From Leifsonia sp. CL147 (lineage in GTDB: Bacteria > Actinomycetota > Actinomycetes > Actinomycetales > Microbacteriaceae), in NCBI RefSeq assembly GCF_900114565.1, contig NZ_FOTM01000015.1:1-64000 (forward strand): a stretch of DNA of 64,000 nucleotides, given 5' to 3'. This document shows positions 25,403-34,564 of the stretch, in pieces; positions within the stretch are counted from its first letter, which is position 1; every line of letters begins with the position of its first letter. Made by a program: the position numbers and the translations under genes. Under the pieces are notes generated by a model, which was not told the DNA's origin, did no database searches, and saw only the letters and a list, made by a program, of their open reading frames with translations.

Positions 25403-26671
25403 ATGAAGCAACACAAGGTTCGCGCATCCGTCGTCATCGGCGCGATCGCGGCATCCGCGCTGGCGCTGGCCGGATGCTCCGCCACCGGCGCCGGCTCGAC
25501 GACGACCACCAGCGCGTCGACGACCGGCCAGACCATCAACTACTGGCTCTGGCAGGACAACGCGACCGACACGACCTGGCAGCAGCTCGCCGACGAGTTC
25601 AACGCTCAGAGCGGCCACGGCAAGGTCACCCTCCAGGTCGTTCCCGCCGCGCAGTACCTGGACAAGCTGTCCACTGCGATCAGCAGCGGCAACGGCCCGG
25701 ATGCGGCGCGCATGAAGGACTCGTGGATCGGCCAGTTCGTGGACGCCGGGGTGCTCGCGTCCCTCAACGACCGCATCGACGCGTGGAAGGGCAAGTCGTC
25801 GGTGGAGCCGAGCGCCTGGGACGCCGGCAAGGTGCCCGGTGGCGATCGGATCTACATGATGCCGCACCAGAACACCGCGCTGTACATGTACTACAACAAG
25901 AAGCTGTTCGCGGATGCCGGCCTCCAGCCGCCGACCACGCAGAGCGAGATGCTCTCCGACGCTCCGAAGCTCACCGGCAACGGACACTACGCGTTCGACG
26001 TCCGCGGTGGCGCCGGCGGCCAGGACCAGTGGGCCGCGTGGATGCTCGCGGGCGGAGCACAGTTCGTGAACTCGTCCGGAAACGTGATCCTCGACAAGGC
26101 TCCGGCGGAGTCGGTGAACCAGAAGTACCTCGACCTGGCGAAGTACGCGCCTCCGGGATCGGAGACGGCCGCCTTCTCGCAGGTGCAGAGCAACTTCCTC
26201 GCCGGGACCACGGCCACGATGATCCACCACATCGGCTCGCTCGCCGCCGTCCGGAAGCAGTTCGGCGACGGCGTCGGAGTCATCCCCGTGCCGGCCGCGA
26301 ACCCCTCCAAGCCGTCCACCGTGCAGTCGATGAGCGGCAACGTCATCTTCGCGAACTCCAAGAAGCAGGAGCTCGCCTGGCAGTGGGAGACGTTCCTGCT
26401 GGGCGACGCGCAGATGCTGAAGATGAGCACCTCCCCGCAGGGGCAGCTGCCGGTCACCAAAGCCGTCGCAGCGAACGCGGCGTTCACGAAGGACCCGGCC
26501 TATCAGGTCGCCATCACCGCGGCCAAGACGGCGAAGAGCTGGCCGCAGCTGCCCGGCACGACCACCGTCGTGAACGCCACCTGGTCCCCCACCATCCAGC
26601 AGGCGTTCTCCGGACAGCTGACCAGCGCGAAGATGCTGCAGGCGCTCGCCGCAGGGCTCAAGAAGAAGTGA
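25403..26671 (+). CDS. ABC transporter sugar-binding lipoprotein
   Basis: The 422-residue protein has a signal peptide with lipobox LAGC (Cys25) and a Thr/Ser-rich linker. The bilobed solute-binding family 1 fold shows INYWLWQDN near the N-terminus, YMMPHQNTALYMYYNKKLFADAGLQPPTTQSEM and QWETFLLGDAQ. It should deliver a sugar or sugar derivative to the two permeases downstream. GAAAGG lies ten bases before the ATG. No ATPase gene is in the operon, so the importer must share an MsiK-like ATPase encoded elsewhere, as is usual in actinobacteria. Confidence 0.9.
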   Translation: MKQHKVRASVVIGAIAASALALAGCSATGAGSTTTTSASTTGQTINYWLWQDNATDTTWQQLADEFNAQSGHGKVTLQVVPAAQYLDKLSTAISSGNGPDAARMKDSWIGQFVDAGVLASLNDRIDAWKGKSSVEPSAWDAGKVPGGDRIYMMPHQNTALYMYYNKKLFADAGLQPPTTQSEMLSDAPKLTGNGHYAFDVRGGAGGQDQWAAWMLAGGAQFVNSSGNVILDKAPAESVNQKYLDLAKYAPPGSETAAFSQVQSNFLAGTTATMIHHIGSLAAVRKQFGDGVGVIPVPAANPSKPSTVQSMSGNVIFANSKKQELAWQWETFLLGDAQMLKMSTSPQGQLPVTKAVAANAAFTKDPAYQVAITAAKTAKSWPQLPGTTTVVNATWSPTIQQAFSGQLTSAKMLQALAAGLKKK

Positions 26672-26672
26672 C

Positions 26673-27584
26673 ATGACGACCACAGTCGCGGGGGGTCGAG
26701 GCGGCGTCAGACGTCGCTTCGACCCCACGATCCTCCTCTTCGTCTCGCCGACGCTGATCCTGCTGCTCGTCTTCGTCGCGTACCCGTTCCTGCGCGCGAT
26801 CTGGCTCTCGCTGACGAAGACCACCCTCCTCGGGGGCACCGTCGGCTTCCTCGGGTTCGACAACTTCGTCGCCCTGTTCCAGGATCCGCAGTTCGGCGCC
26901 TTCGTCGGGAACTCGGTCTTCTGGACCGTCGGCGGTGTCTGCCTGCAGCTGATCTTCGGGGTCATCGGGGCGCTGCTCCTGAACCAGAAGTTCCGGCTGC
27001 GCGGCACCGTCCGGGGCCTGGCCATGATCCCGTGGGCGACCCCGAGCGTGCTGGTGGCGCTGATCTGGCTCTGGCTGCTCGACCCCAACCGAGGACTGGT
27101 CAACACCGTCCTGGAGCACCTCGGCATCATGACGCATCCCGTCGCCTGGCTCTCCGACGCGCACACAGCGCTGCCGACGCTCATCGTCATCGATGCGTGG
27201 CAGGGCATCCCGTTCTTCGCGGTGATGGTCCTCGCGGCGCTGCAGGCGGTCCCCGAGGAGCTGAAGGAATCGGCGAGGACGGATGGATGCGGCCCGCTCG
27301 GAGTGTTCCGGCACGTCGTCGTCCCGTCGATCCTCCCGACGGTGCTGATCACGCTGGTGCTGCGGCTCATCTGGACCGCGAACTACATCGATCTCGCGTA
27401 TGTCCTCACCGGAGGCGGCCCGGGGATCGCATCCACGACCATCCCGCTGCAGTCGTACCTCACGGCCTACAAGCAAGGACAGCTGGGCAGCGGCGCCGCC
27501 TACGCCGTGGTCCAGGCGATCGTGCTCGCGATCCTCGTCGTGATCTACCTGCGCCTCACCCAGACGAAGGGGGTCAAGCGATGA
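26673..27584 (+). CDS. ABC sugar transporter permease (MalF/UgpA type)
   Basis: The 303-residue protein has six transmembrane helices and the EAA loop VPEELKESARTDGCGPLGVFRHVVVPSILP for ATPase contact. Its start is one base after the binding-protein stop (TGACATG). It pairs with the permease at 27581 to form the translocation pore. Confidence 0.92.
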   Translation: MTTTVAGGRGGVRRRFDPTILLFVSPTLILLLVFVAYPFLRAIWLSLTKTTLLGGTVGFLGFDNFVALFQDPQFGAFVGNSVFWTVGGVCLQLIFGVIGALLLNQKFRLRGTVRGLAMIPWATPSVLVALIWLWLLDPNRGLVNTVLEHLGIMTHPVAWLSDAHTALPTLIVIDAWQGIPFFAVMVLAALQAVPEELKESARTDGCGPLGVFRHVVVPSILPTVLITLVLRLIWTANYIDLAYVLTGGGPGIASTTIPLQSYLTAYKQGQLGSGAAYAVVQAIVLAILVVIYLRLTQTKGVKR

Positions 27585-28492
27585 CCGCGAACGCTCTCGG
27601 CACGATCGACGGCCCGCGCACCGAGCGCATGCCGGCCGTCACGCCGCCGGGACGTCGATCCTCCTCCGCGCGCCGGGTCGGGCGGGTGGGGCTGTATGTC
27701 CTCATCGCCGGGTGGATGATCGCGACCATCGGCCCCTACCTCGTGATGCTGCTGACCTCGTTCACGCCGAATCAGGACCTGGTCGCGAACGGGATGAGCA
27801 AGCTCCCGTCCGCGCTCAGCGTGCAGGGCTACGTCGAGCTCTTCACGACGACGCCGTTCCTCGCCTACATGCGCAACAGTCTGCTGGCTGCGCTGGGGAC
27901 GGTCGTGCTGTCGCTGATCGTCGCGTCCGCCGCAGCCATCTCGCTGTCGCGCTTCCGTTTCCGTGGCCGCGGCGCACTGCTGACCGTCCTGCTGATCGCT
28001 CAGCTGTTCCCGGCAGTGCTGCTCGTGATCCCGCTGTCGACGATGCTCAAGGGCGCTGGCCTGCTCGACACCACCGCCGGCCTGATCCTCGTGTACACGA
28101 CCTTCGCGACCCCGTTCGCGACCTACCTGCTGAAGGGCTTCCTCGACGGGCTGCCGCCGGAGCTCGACGAAGCAGCGACCGTGGATGGATGCACCAAGTT
28201 CCAGATGGTGCGCCACATCCTCTTCCCCCTGCTGAGGCCGGGGCTGACGGCCGCGGGAACCTACATCTTCATCTTCTCGTGGAACGAGTTCCTCTACGCC
28301 CTGACGTTCACCTCGTCGACGAAGAGCCAGACCATCCCGATCGGCCTGCAGCTGTTCATCGGCGACTACCAGATCCGCTGGGACCTGCTGACGGCCGGCG
28401 GCGTCATCGCGGCGGTGCCCGTCCTCCTCGGTTTCATGCTCGTCCAGAAGCAGCTCATCGGCGGTCTCGCCGCCGGCGCCGTCAAAGGCTGA
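27581..28492 (+). CDS. ABC sugar transporter permease (MalG/UgpE type)
   Basis: The 303-residue protein starts at ATG 27581 in an ATGA overlap with the first permease. It has six transmembrane helices and the EAA loop PPELDEAATVDGCTKFQMVRHILFPLLRP. The polar N-terminus of about 35 residues is longer than usual. It is the second channel subunit. Confidence 0.92.
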   Translation: MTANALGTIDGPRTERMPAVTPPGRRSSSARRVGRVGLYVLIAGWMIATIGPYLVMLLTSFTPNQDLVANGMSKLPSALSVQGYVELFTTTPFLAYMRNSLLAALGTVVLSLIVASAAAISLSRFRFRGRGALLTVLLIAQLFPAVLLVIPLSTMLKGAGLLDTTAGLILVYTTFATPFATYLLKGFLDGLPPELDEAATVDGCTKFQMVRHILFPLLRPGLTAAGTYIFIFSWNEFLYALTFTSSTKSQTIPIGLQLFIGDYQIRWDLLTAGGVIAAVPVLLGFMLVQKQLIGGLAAGAVKG

Positions 28493-28526
28493 GCCGCTCC
28501 CCGCTCCACCTCTCGAAAGGCAACAC

Positions 28527-29657
28527 ATGACGATTCTGCAGACAGGATCCGGTCGGCTGACCACCGGGATCCCCCGTATCGAAGGGGCGGAGATCTCGCT
28601 CGCGCGCGTGCCTCTCCCCCAGGGCCCGTGGGGCGACCAGATCCACCGGGTGACCGACATCGAGGTCACCGTGGTCGACCTGCACGGCGACAACGGCCTG
28701 GTCGGAACGGGCTTCAGCCACACCTCCGGGATGGGCGCCCGCACGATCGGCGCGCTCGCGCACGAGATCGCGCCGACGCTGGTGGGCCAGCGGGTGTCAC
28801 CGCGTGGCCTGTGGAATCGCGCGTACCGCTTCGTGCACGACATCGGCGGCGCAGGTGTCACCACCCACGCGATCTCCGCGTTCGACATCGCGGCCTGGGA
28901 CCTCCTCGGCAAGAGCCTGGGCGTCAACGTCATCGACATCATCGGCCGGGTGCGCGACAGCGTCCCTCTGTACGGAAGCGGCATCAATCTGAACCTCTCC
29001 GCCGACGAGGTCGTCGAGCAGGTGCGCCGCTGGAAGGCCGACGGCTATGCGGCCGCCAAAGTGAAGGTCGGCAAGCCCGACCTCGAGGAGGACGTCGAGC
29101 GGCTCGCGCGGATCCGCGAAGCGGTGGGAGCATTCCCGCTCGCCGTCGATGCCAACCAGGGATGGAACTACCCCCAGGCGCTCCGCGCGTTCTCGCGCTT
29201 CGAGCAGTTCGACCTGCTGTGGATCGAGGAGCCGCTCCCCGCGGACGACATCTCCGGCCACGCGCGGCTGGCCCGCGAGGTGCGCACCCCGATCGGACTC
29301 GGCGAGAACGTCTACACGGTCGACCAGTTCGTCCAGTACTTCGACGGCGGCGGAGTCGACTTCGTGCAGGCCGACCTCGGGCGCGTCGGGGGCATCACCG
29401 GATACCTCGACATCGCCGCGGCCGCGCGGACCCGCAACCTGCCGATGACGCCGCACTTCGTGATGGAGCTCAGCGCCAGCATCCTCGCCGCCGTCCCGAA
29501 CATCTCGTACGCCGAGATGACGGACGGCGGGACGTGGACCGACCTCGGCATCTTCTCGTCGACCGGTGAGACGCGCCGCGGCGTCTACTACCCGCCCACC
29601 GCGCCCGGACACGGCCTGGTCCTCGACCGCGACTACCTCGCGGAACACCGCATCTGA
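28527..29657 (+). CDS. Enolase-superfamily dehydratase (mandelate racemase subgroup)
   Basis: The 376-residue protein has an N-terminal capping domain and a TIM barrel with KVKVGK (Lys178/Lys180), metal ligands Asp208 (AVDANQGW), Glu234 (WIEEPL) and Glu260 (GLGEN), and a His310 (TPHF)/Asp283 dyad, the full mandelate-racemase set. Members usually dehydrate sugar acids to 2-keto-3-deoxy acids or epimerise them. In this operon it should act on the imported acid or lactone before the aldolase. The exact substrate is unknown. Confidence 0.85.
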   Translation: MTILQTGSGRLTTGIPRIEGAEISLARVPLPQGPWGDQIHRVTDIEVTVVDLHGDNGLVGTGFSHTSGMGARTIGALAHEIAPTLVGQRVSPRGLWNRAYRFVHDIGGAGVTTHAISAFDIAAWDLLGKSLGVNVIDIIGRVRDSVPLYGSGINLNLSADEVVEQVRRWKADGYAAAKVKVGKPDLEEDVERLARIREAVGAFPLAVDANQGWNYPQALRAFSRFEQFDLLWIEEPLPADDISGHARLAREVRTPIGLGENVYTVDQFVQYFDGGGVDFVQADLGRVGGITGYLDIAAAARTRNLPMTPHFVMELSASILAAVPNISYAEMTDGGTWTDLGIFSSTGETRRGVYYPPTAPGHGLVLDRDYLAEHRI

Positions 29658-29701
29658 CACAGGACGTGGACGCAAGTCCCACGGGCAAGGAGATCAACTC
29701 G

Positions 29702-30535
29702 ATGGATGGAACCGAAGATCCGCTGTTCTCGGTGGCGGGCAGAATCGCGGTGGTGACAGGTGCGTTCGGCCAGATCGGCGCCGAGTTCGCCCGGGCGCTG
29801 CACGCACGCGGGGCACGCGTCGTCGTGACCTCCCGCGATGCCGACGCGGACGCGGGCGAACGCCTGGGCATCGCGCAGGACCGGGACCGGCTGATGGCGG
29901 TCCAGCTGGACATCACCGACCAGGCGAGCGTAGAGGCCGCGTTCGATCGGGTCGTCGATGCCTGGGGCATCCCGACGATCGTCGTCAACAACGCCGGCAT
30001 CGACACGCAGCCCAGCGCGCCACCGGAGGTGTCCGGCCCGTTCGAGCAGTTCCCCGCCGAGGTGTTCCGGGAGGTCGTGGACACGAATCTCGTGGGCACC
30101 TTCCTCGTCACTCAGGCAGCGGGCCGCCGTATGCGAGAGGCGGGACTCGGAGGGTCGCTCATCAACGTCGGATCGATCTACGGGATGGTATCGCCGGTGC
30201 AGGACATCTATGCGTACAAGGCGGTCGATACGGGTGTGCCGTTCATCAAGCCGGTCGCCTATTCGGCCGCGAAGTCGGGGATCTACAACCTCACCCGGTA
30301 CTGCGCCACCTACTGGGGCCGGACCGGGATCCGCGTGAATACGCTGACGCCGGCCGGAGTGTGGCGGGAGACGCAGGACGAGAAGTTCCACGCGAACTAC
30401 GAGGCCCGCATCCCGATCGGCCGGATGGCGCAGGCCGACGAGTACAACGGCGCGCTGATCTTCCTCGCGTCGGACGCCTCCCGCTACATGACGGGCTCGA
30501 ACCTCGTGGTCGACGGGGGCTGGACCGCATGGTGA
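29702..30535 (+). CDS. Short-chain dehydrogenase/reductase
   Basis: The 277-residue protein has the NAD(P) motif TGAFGQIG, NNAG at about residues 98-101, the catalytic Tyr-Lys in PVAYSAAKSG, and the C-terminal RMAQADEYNGALIFLASDASRYMTGSNLVVDGGW. ATG 29702 has AAGGAG 10 bases upstream. It has an insertion before the YxxxK motif (about residues 161-180). It probably oxidises a sugar or reduces a keto intermediate of the pathway. Confidence 0.87.
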   Translation: MDGTEDPLFSVAGRIAVVTGAFGQIGAEFARALHARGARVVVTSRDADADAGERLGIAQDRDRLMAVQLDITDQASVEAAFDRVVDAWGIPTIVVNNAGIDTQPSAPPEVSGPFEQFPAEVFREVVDTNLVGTFLVTQAAGRRMREAGLGGSLINVGSIYGMVSPVQDIYAYKAVDTGVPFIKPVAYSAAKSGIYNLTRYCATYWGRTGIRVNTLTPAGVWRETQDEKFHANYEARIPIGRMAQADEYNGALIFLASDASRYMTGSNLVVDGGWTAW

Positions 30536-31497
30536 GCGACGTCATCGGTGAGCGGATCATCGCCGCGACCCCCACTCCGATGCGTGCGGACGAGTCGGTC
30601 GATCTGGACAACCTCGCGGCACTCGTCGACATCGACATCGCGCGCGGAGTCGAGGGCATCTACATCGGAGGGTCCACCGGCGAAGGGATGCTCCTGTCGC
30701 TCGAAGAGCGCGAGTCCGCCGCACGCACCGCCGTCGACGCCGCGGCGGGACGCGTCCCCGTCATCGCGCACGTCGGCGCCATGACGACCCGCGACGCGAT
30801 CCGGCTGGCCCAGGCGGCGGAAGAGGCGGGCGTCGCGGCCGTCTCCATGATCCCTCCCCTCTACTACCACTACTCGACGGAGGAGGTCGTGGCTCACTAC
30901 CGTGCCGTCATCGACCAGGTCGGCCTCCCGTTCATCGTCTACAACATCCCCCAGTTCACCGGTCGCGACGTGGTGGAGGGAGGGTATGAGGCGCTGCTGT
31001 CGCTCCCCCAGGTCGTCGGCATCAAGCACACCTCGCAGAACCTGTTCGGCGCGGAACGTCTCGTGGCCCAGTATCCGGACGTGAAGCTCATCAACGGCTT
31101 CGACGAGCTCTACCTGCCCGCCCTCATGATGGGTGCGACCGCCTCCATCGGCACGACCGTCGGGCTGCAGATCGAGCTCTTCCGCTCGCTGCGGGCGCGC
31201 GTGAAGGCCGGCGACCTCGACGGCGCACGGACGGTGCAGGTGCGCATCAACGAGACGCTCGACGGGATGATCCGCGAAGGAGTGTTCCCGGCTGCCAAGT
31301 ACCTGGTCGGCAAGTACGCCGTTGCGTGCGGTTCGTGCCGTCGACCGATGGCGGCGCTCACCGCCGGCAACCGGGCGAACCTCGATGCGCTCTGGAGCCG
31401 GCTGCAGGACAGCATCGCGGCCACGGCAGCCGAAGACGCGGCGCGCGCGCGACATCCACACGGCACGCAGAACCTCACACCACAGGAGACGACATGA
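30529..31497 (+). CDS. DapA/NanA-family aldolase (N-acetylneuraminate lyase-like)
   Basis: The 322-residue TIM-barrel protein has GGSTGEG (substrate carboxylate loop), Tyr138 in VYNIPQFTG and the Schiff-base Lys166 in VVGIKHTS. The later parts (INGFDELYLPALMMGATASIGTT; GVFPAAKYLVGKYAV..CRRPM) are closer to N-acetylneuraminate lyase than to dihydrodipicolinate synthase. It should split a 2-keto-3-deoxy acid into pyruvate and an aldehyde. The start overlaps the SDR stop, and the C-terminal 30 residues are an extra tail. Confidence 0.85.
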   Translation: MVSDVIGERIIAATPTPMRADESVDLDNLAALVDIDIARGVEGIYIGGSTGEGMLLSLEERESAARTAVDAAAGRVPVIAHVGAMTTRDAIRLAQAAEEAGVAAVSMIPPLYYHYSTEEVVAHYRAVIDQVGLPFIVYNIPQFTGRDVVEGGYEALLSLPQVVGIKHTSQNLFGAERLVAQYPDVKLINGFDELYLPALMMGATASIGTTVGLQIELFRSLRARVKAGDLDGARTVQVRINETLDGMIREGVFPAAKYLVGKYAVACGSCRRPMAALTAGNRANLDALWSRLQDSIAATAAEDAARARHPHGTQNLTPQETT

Positions 31498-33128
31498 CCG
31501 ACTACGCACTGCCCCCGACCCCCGTGCGGCCCGACGCCCCGGAGCGCACGGCCTATCTCATCACCTCCGGCGACCTGCGCGAATCCGCGAACCTCGCGGG
31601 ATGGCCGACACAGGTCGAACTGGAGGCCGCGGTCACCGGCGTGCTGAACGAGCTGGGCTGGCAGGTCATCCGGCCGTTCGGTGTCGACCCGGCGACCGGG
31701 CACGGCTTCATCTCGAGCCAGCGGATGGGCATGGAGATCTTCACGAAGATCCCGCCGGAGTCGCCGCTCGTCGTCGCGATCGCGAACTGGCAGTACTCCC
31801 ACCACATCCTCGCCGGGCTCCGCACGCACCGTGGGCCGATCCTGACGGTCGCGAATTTCGCCGGCGACTGGCCGGGGCTCGTCGGCCTCCTGGGACTGAA
31901 CGCGGGCCTCACGAAGATGGGCAAGCCGTACGCGACGACCTGGTCGGTCGACTTCACCGACGACTGGTTCCGCGACGGCCTGCGCGAGTGGGTGGAGACG
32001 GGGGCCATCGTGCACGACGCCTCCCACGTCCGTCCCCTGCCGGAGCTGCCCGGCACCCCGGAGGTGGCCCTCGGACGCGCGCTCGGCGATCAGCTCCTGA
32101 CGGACAAGGCCATCATCGGCGTGTTCGACGAGGGCTGCATGGGCATGTACAACGCGATCTTCGACGACGAGCTGCTGAACCGCATCGGCGTGTACAAGGA
32201 GCGCCTCTCGCAATCCGCGCTGTACGCGGAGATGCTGCGCGTGACGGATGCCGAGGCGGATAGCGTTTACGACTGGCTGATCGGCCACGGCATGACCTTC
32301 GTCTACGGGGAGGATGCGGCAACCGAGCTCACCCGCGATCAGGTGCAGTGGCAGCTGAGGATGTACATCGCGGCCCTGCGCATCGCGGACGACTTCGGAC
32401 TGGATGCCGTCGGCATCCAGTACCAGCAGGGCCTGAAGGACCTCGTTCCGGCGTCGGACCTCGCGGAGGGCATGCTGAACTCCACCGAGCGGCCGCCGGT
32501 CCTCAGCCGGGACGGATCGCGGGAGCTGCACGCCGGCCGCGCCTTCCCGCACTTCAACGAGGCCGACGAGGGCGTCGCGGTCGATGCGCTCGTGACCGAC
32601 CGCGTGTGGCGCGCGATGGGACTCGTGCCCGACAACACCCTCCACGATGTCCGCTGGGGCGAGGAGTTCGACGGCGAGTTCGTATGGGTCTACGAGATCT
32701 CCGGCTCGGTGCCGGCCTCTCACCTGGGCGGCTGGCAGAACGCGGAGGGATGGCGCCAGGGCCACGTCTTCTTCCCGGCCGGCGGCGCCACGATCAACGG
32801 CGTCTCCCAGCCCGGCGAGGTCGTGATCTCGCGCGTCTTCATCGCCGAGGGCATCCTGCAGGCCGACATCTTCCGCGCCACCGTCGTGGAGTTGCCGGCG
32901 GAGGAGACGCAGCGACGGAAGGACGCCACCAACCCGGAGTGGCCGATCGCCAACGTGGTGCTGCACGACGTCACGCGCGACCAGTTCATGGCGCGCCATA
33001 AGGCGAACCACGCCCAGGTCGCCTACGCGCCGGACGCGGAGACCGCCGACAAGGCGCTCGCGGCGAAGGCGGCGATGCTCGACCGTGTCGGGATCCGGGT
33101 CAACCTGGTGGGCCGTGTGAACCTCTGA
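31494..33128 (+). CDS. Fucose/arabinose isomerase-like protein of the catabolic operon
   Basis: The 544-residue protein starts in an ATGA overlap with the aldolase gene. It has no signal or membrane segment. The N-terminal half (QRMGMEIFTKIPPESPLVVAIANWQYSHHILAGL; LTVANFAGDWPGLVGLLGLNAGL) and the centre (GVFDEGCMGMYNAIFDDELLNRIGVYKERLSQSALYAEM) recall the L-fucose/L-arabinose isomerase fold, with acidic residues placed as metal ligands, but the match is distant. It could be a sugar isomerase feeding the pathway. The assignment is tentative. Confidence 0.6.
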   Translation: MTDYALPPTPVRPDAPERTAYLITSGDLRESANLAGWPTQVELEAAVTGVLNELGWQVIRPFGVDPATGHGFISSQRMGMEIFTKIPPESPLVVAIANWQYSHHILAGLRTHRGPILTVANFAGDWPGLVGLLGLNAGLTKMGKPYATTWSVDFTDDWFRDGLREWVETGAIVHDASHVRPLPELPGTPEVALGRALGDQLLTDKAIIGVFDEGCMGMYNAIFDDELLNRIGVYKERLSQSALYAEMLRVTDAEADSVYDWLIGHGMTFVYGEDAATELTRDQVQWQLRMYIAALRIADDFGLDAVGIQYQQGLKDLVPASDLAEGMLNSTERPPVLSRDGSRELHAGRAFPHFNEADEGVAVDALVTDRVWRAMGLVPDNTLHDVRWGEEFDGEFVWVYEISGSVPASHLGGWQNAEGWRQGHVFFPAGGATINGVSQPGEVVISRVFIAEGILQADIFRATVVELPAEETQRRKDATNPEWPIANVVLHDVTRDQFMARHKANHAQVAYAPDAETADKALAAKAAMLDRVGIRVNLVGRVNL

Positions 33129-33166
33129 GGCGGGCTGTTCCATCTCGCCGGTCGATCGAGGCGAGG

Positions 33167-33748
33167 CTACGGGCGCCCGTGACTTCCGCCGGAGTGGCCG
33201 GAACCGCCCGGCGCCGCGGGAGCGCCATGACTCGAGTGATCGGCGGACCCGTTCGGCTGCGCAGCTGCCTCGGGAGCATCAGAAGTCGGGTCCGGCGTTG
33301 GCGTCGCACCCTTCCCCGCGCCCTGTCCCGCTGCGGGCTTAGGCGTCAGGACCACCGCGCAGTAGGCCGCAATGCCGTCCGCGCCTCCGGAGGCCTTCGC
33401 GAGCGAGGCGTAGGCAACCGACGTCGGGGCGAGGCCGCCGTGCTGGAACGCGGTGCACAATCCATGCGCTGCCGGACCCGTCGCGTCCGGCCCCGCCGGG
33501 GCTGTTGCGCTGGGATCCGGTGTCGGTGTTTCGGTGGCGTCGTCGGTTGGCTCTGCAGTCGGCGTTCCGGTGGCAGTGTCGGTAGGCGCCGCGGCCGGAG
33601 CGCCGAGGAGCGAATGCGCATCGTCCTGCAGACCGGGCGGAAGCGAGCCGGTGTACGCGGCGGCTGCGGAGCCGCCCACCGTGATCGTTCCGAGCGCGAT
33701 AAGCGCAATGGCCAGCTTGCTGCCGACGACCGCGGTGATGAGCGACAT
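33167..33748 (-). CDS. Secreted or membrane-anchored Pro/Thr-rich hypothetical protein
   Basis: The 193-residue protein starts at ATG 33748 with AGGAG upstream. The N-terminal hydrophobic segment (VVGSKLAIALIALGTITVGGSAAAAYTG) resembles those of actinobacterial surface proteins. Then follow Pro/Thr/Asp-rich stretches, a short domain with two Cys (GLCTAFQHGG and IAAYCAVV) and a Gly/Ser/His-rich tail. It is convergent with the catabolic operon. The Cys-spaced core (LC.AFQHGGL......A...L..ASGG) recurs in small actinobacterial proteins of unknown function. Confidence 0.6.
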   Translation of the reverse strand: MSLITAVVGSKLAIALIALGTITVGGSAAAAYTGSLPPGLQDDAHSLLGAPAAAPTDTATGTPTAEPTDDATETPTPDPSATAPAGPDATGPAAHGLCTAFQHGGLAPTSVAYASLAKASGGADGIAAYCAVVLTPKPAAGQGAGKGATPTPDPTSDAPEAAAQPNGSADHSSHGAPAAPGGSGHSGGSHGRP

Positions 33749-33950
33749 GGCCTGGATTCTCCTGATCTCCGTTGGTACCTGCGTAGGCACGAGCAACCGT
33801 CGTCGGGAATCGCGGTCAGGGACCAGGATTGCGGCTTGCCGGGAGAGGCTGCAAGCCCCCGTGCGAGGTACCCGCAGATGTATCGCGGCCGTGGGCGCAA
33901 GTGCTTCCTGGCCGCCGACCGACTGCCACCTGGTTCGCCCGAGTGCCTGC

Positions 33951-33968
33951 TATACTGCATTGAGTATA
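33951..33968 (+). promoter_or_regulatory. Antitoxin promoter/operator, copy 1
   Basis: TATACT-GCATTG-AGTATA is an inverted repeat whose left arm is also a consensus -10 box. It lies 20 bases before the Xre antitoxin start with an AAGGAGGTGA ribosome site. The same palindrome precedes the second copy at 56493-56512, which fits autoregulation by the antitoxin. Confidence 0.7.
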
Positions 33969-33988
33969 ACCATAAGGAGGTGATCGGC

Positions 33989-34564
33989 ATGGCTTTCGCG
34001 GATCTCATTCGCGCTGCGCGCGCGGCGGCCGGATACAGTCAGGCAGAGATCGCCGACCGGGCGGACACGTACCAACCGATCGTCTCTGGCGTGGAACGCG
34101 GCAAGCGAGACACGGGGGTCGCCTCCGCCGCGCACCTCGCCCGCGCTGCCCGGCACCGCCTTCTTCTCATTCCGGCGACGCATCCGAGCGCAGTGGAAAC
34201 CGCGGCGAGAATCGCGGACGCCCTCGAGGAAGACAGCAGAGATGGCGCATTCCGGGCGCTTCTCGACCTCTCCGATGGGCTAGCCAAGGAACCTCCCTTG
34301 GTCGTCGCCGCGCTCGTCGTCGCCCAGCCACGAAGCACTGGCAGCCGAGAGTGGGACGCCGCGTTGTCCGGAACTGTTGCTTACCGACTTCGCCAGGCGG
34401 GCCTCCCCGCTGCCAGCTGGACGAAGCAAGCGATTACCGATGACCGTGAGCTGCGGGCCCCGCATCTGCACCCCCTGGATGATGCGCCAGACGTCACCCG
34501 TGTCCCGCCCGAGTTCCTGGAGCGCGGCATCCTGATCGAGGAAGGCACGCTGGCAAGTGTCTGA
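33989..34564 (+). CDS. Xre-family antitoxin/regulator, copy 1
   Basis: The 191-residue protein has an N-terminal helix-turn-helix (LIRAARAAAGYSQAEIADRADTYQPIVSGVERGKRDTG, residues 5-43) and a helical C-terminal domain ending in FLERGILIEEGTLASV. The ATG has a near-perfect Shine-Dalgarno sequence (AAGGAGGTGA). The stop overlaps the GTG of the nucleotidyltransferase gene by 8 bases, the coupling expected of toxin-antitoxin pairs of the AbiE/MNT kind. A second copy at 56532 differs at about 16 of 191 residues. The pair ends 74 bases from jetD, in convergent orientation. Confidence 0.82.
   Translation: MAFADLIRAARAAAGYSQAEIADRADTYQPIVSGVERGKRDTGVASAAHLARAARHRLLLIPATHPSAVETAARIADALEEDSRDGAFRALLDLSDGLAKEPPLVVAALVVAQPRSTGSREWDAALSGTVAYRLRQAGLPAASWTKQAITDDRELRAPHLHPLDDAPDVTRVPPEFLERGILIEEGTLASV

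Noticed and set aside
24626-27370. 914-codon minus-strand frame
   Set aside because: It overlaps the GntR, binding-protein and permease genes on the opposite strand, which all have clear family motifs. The antisense product is Ser/Arg-rich without motifs.
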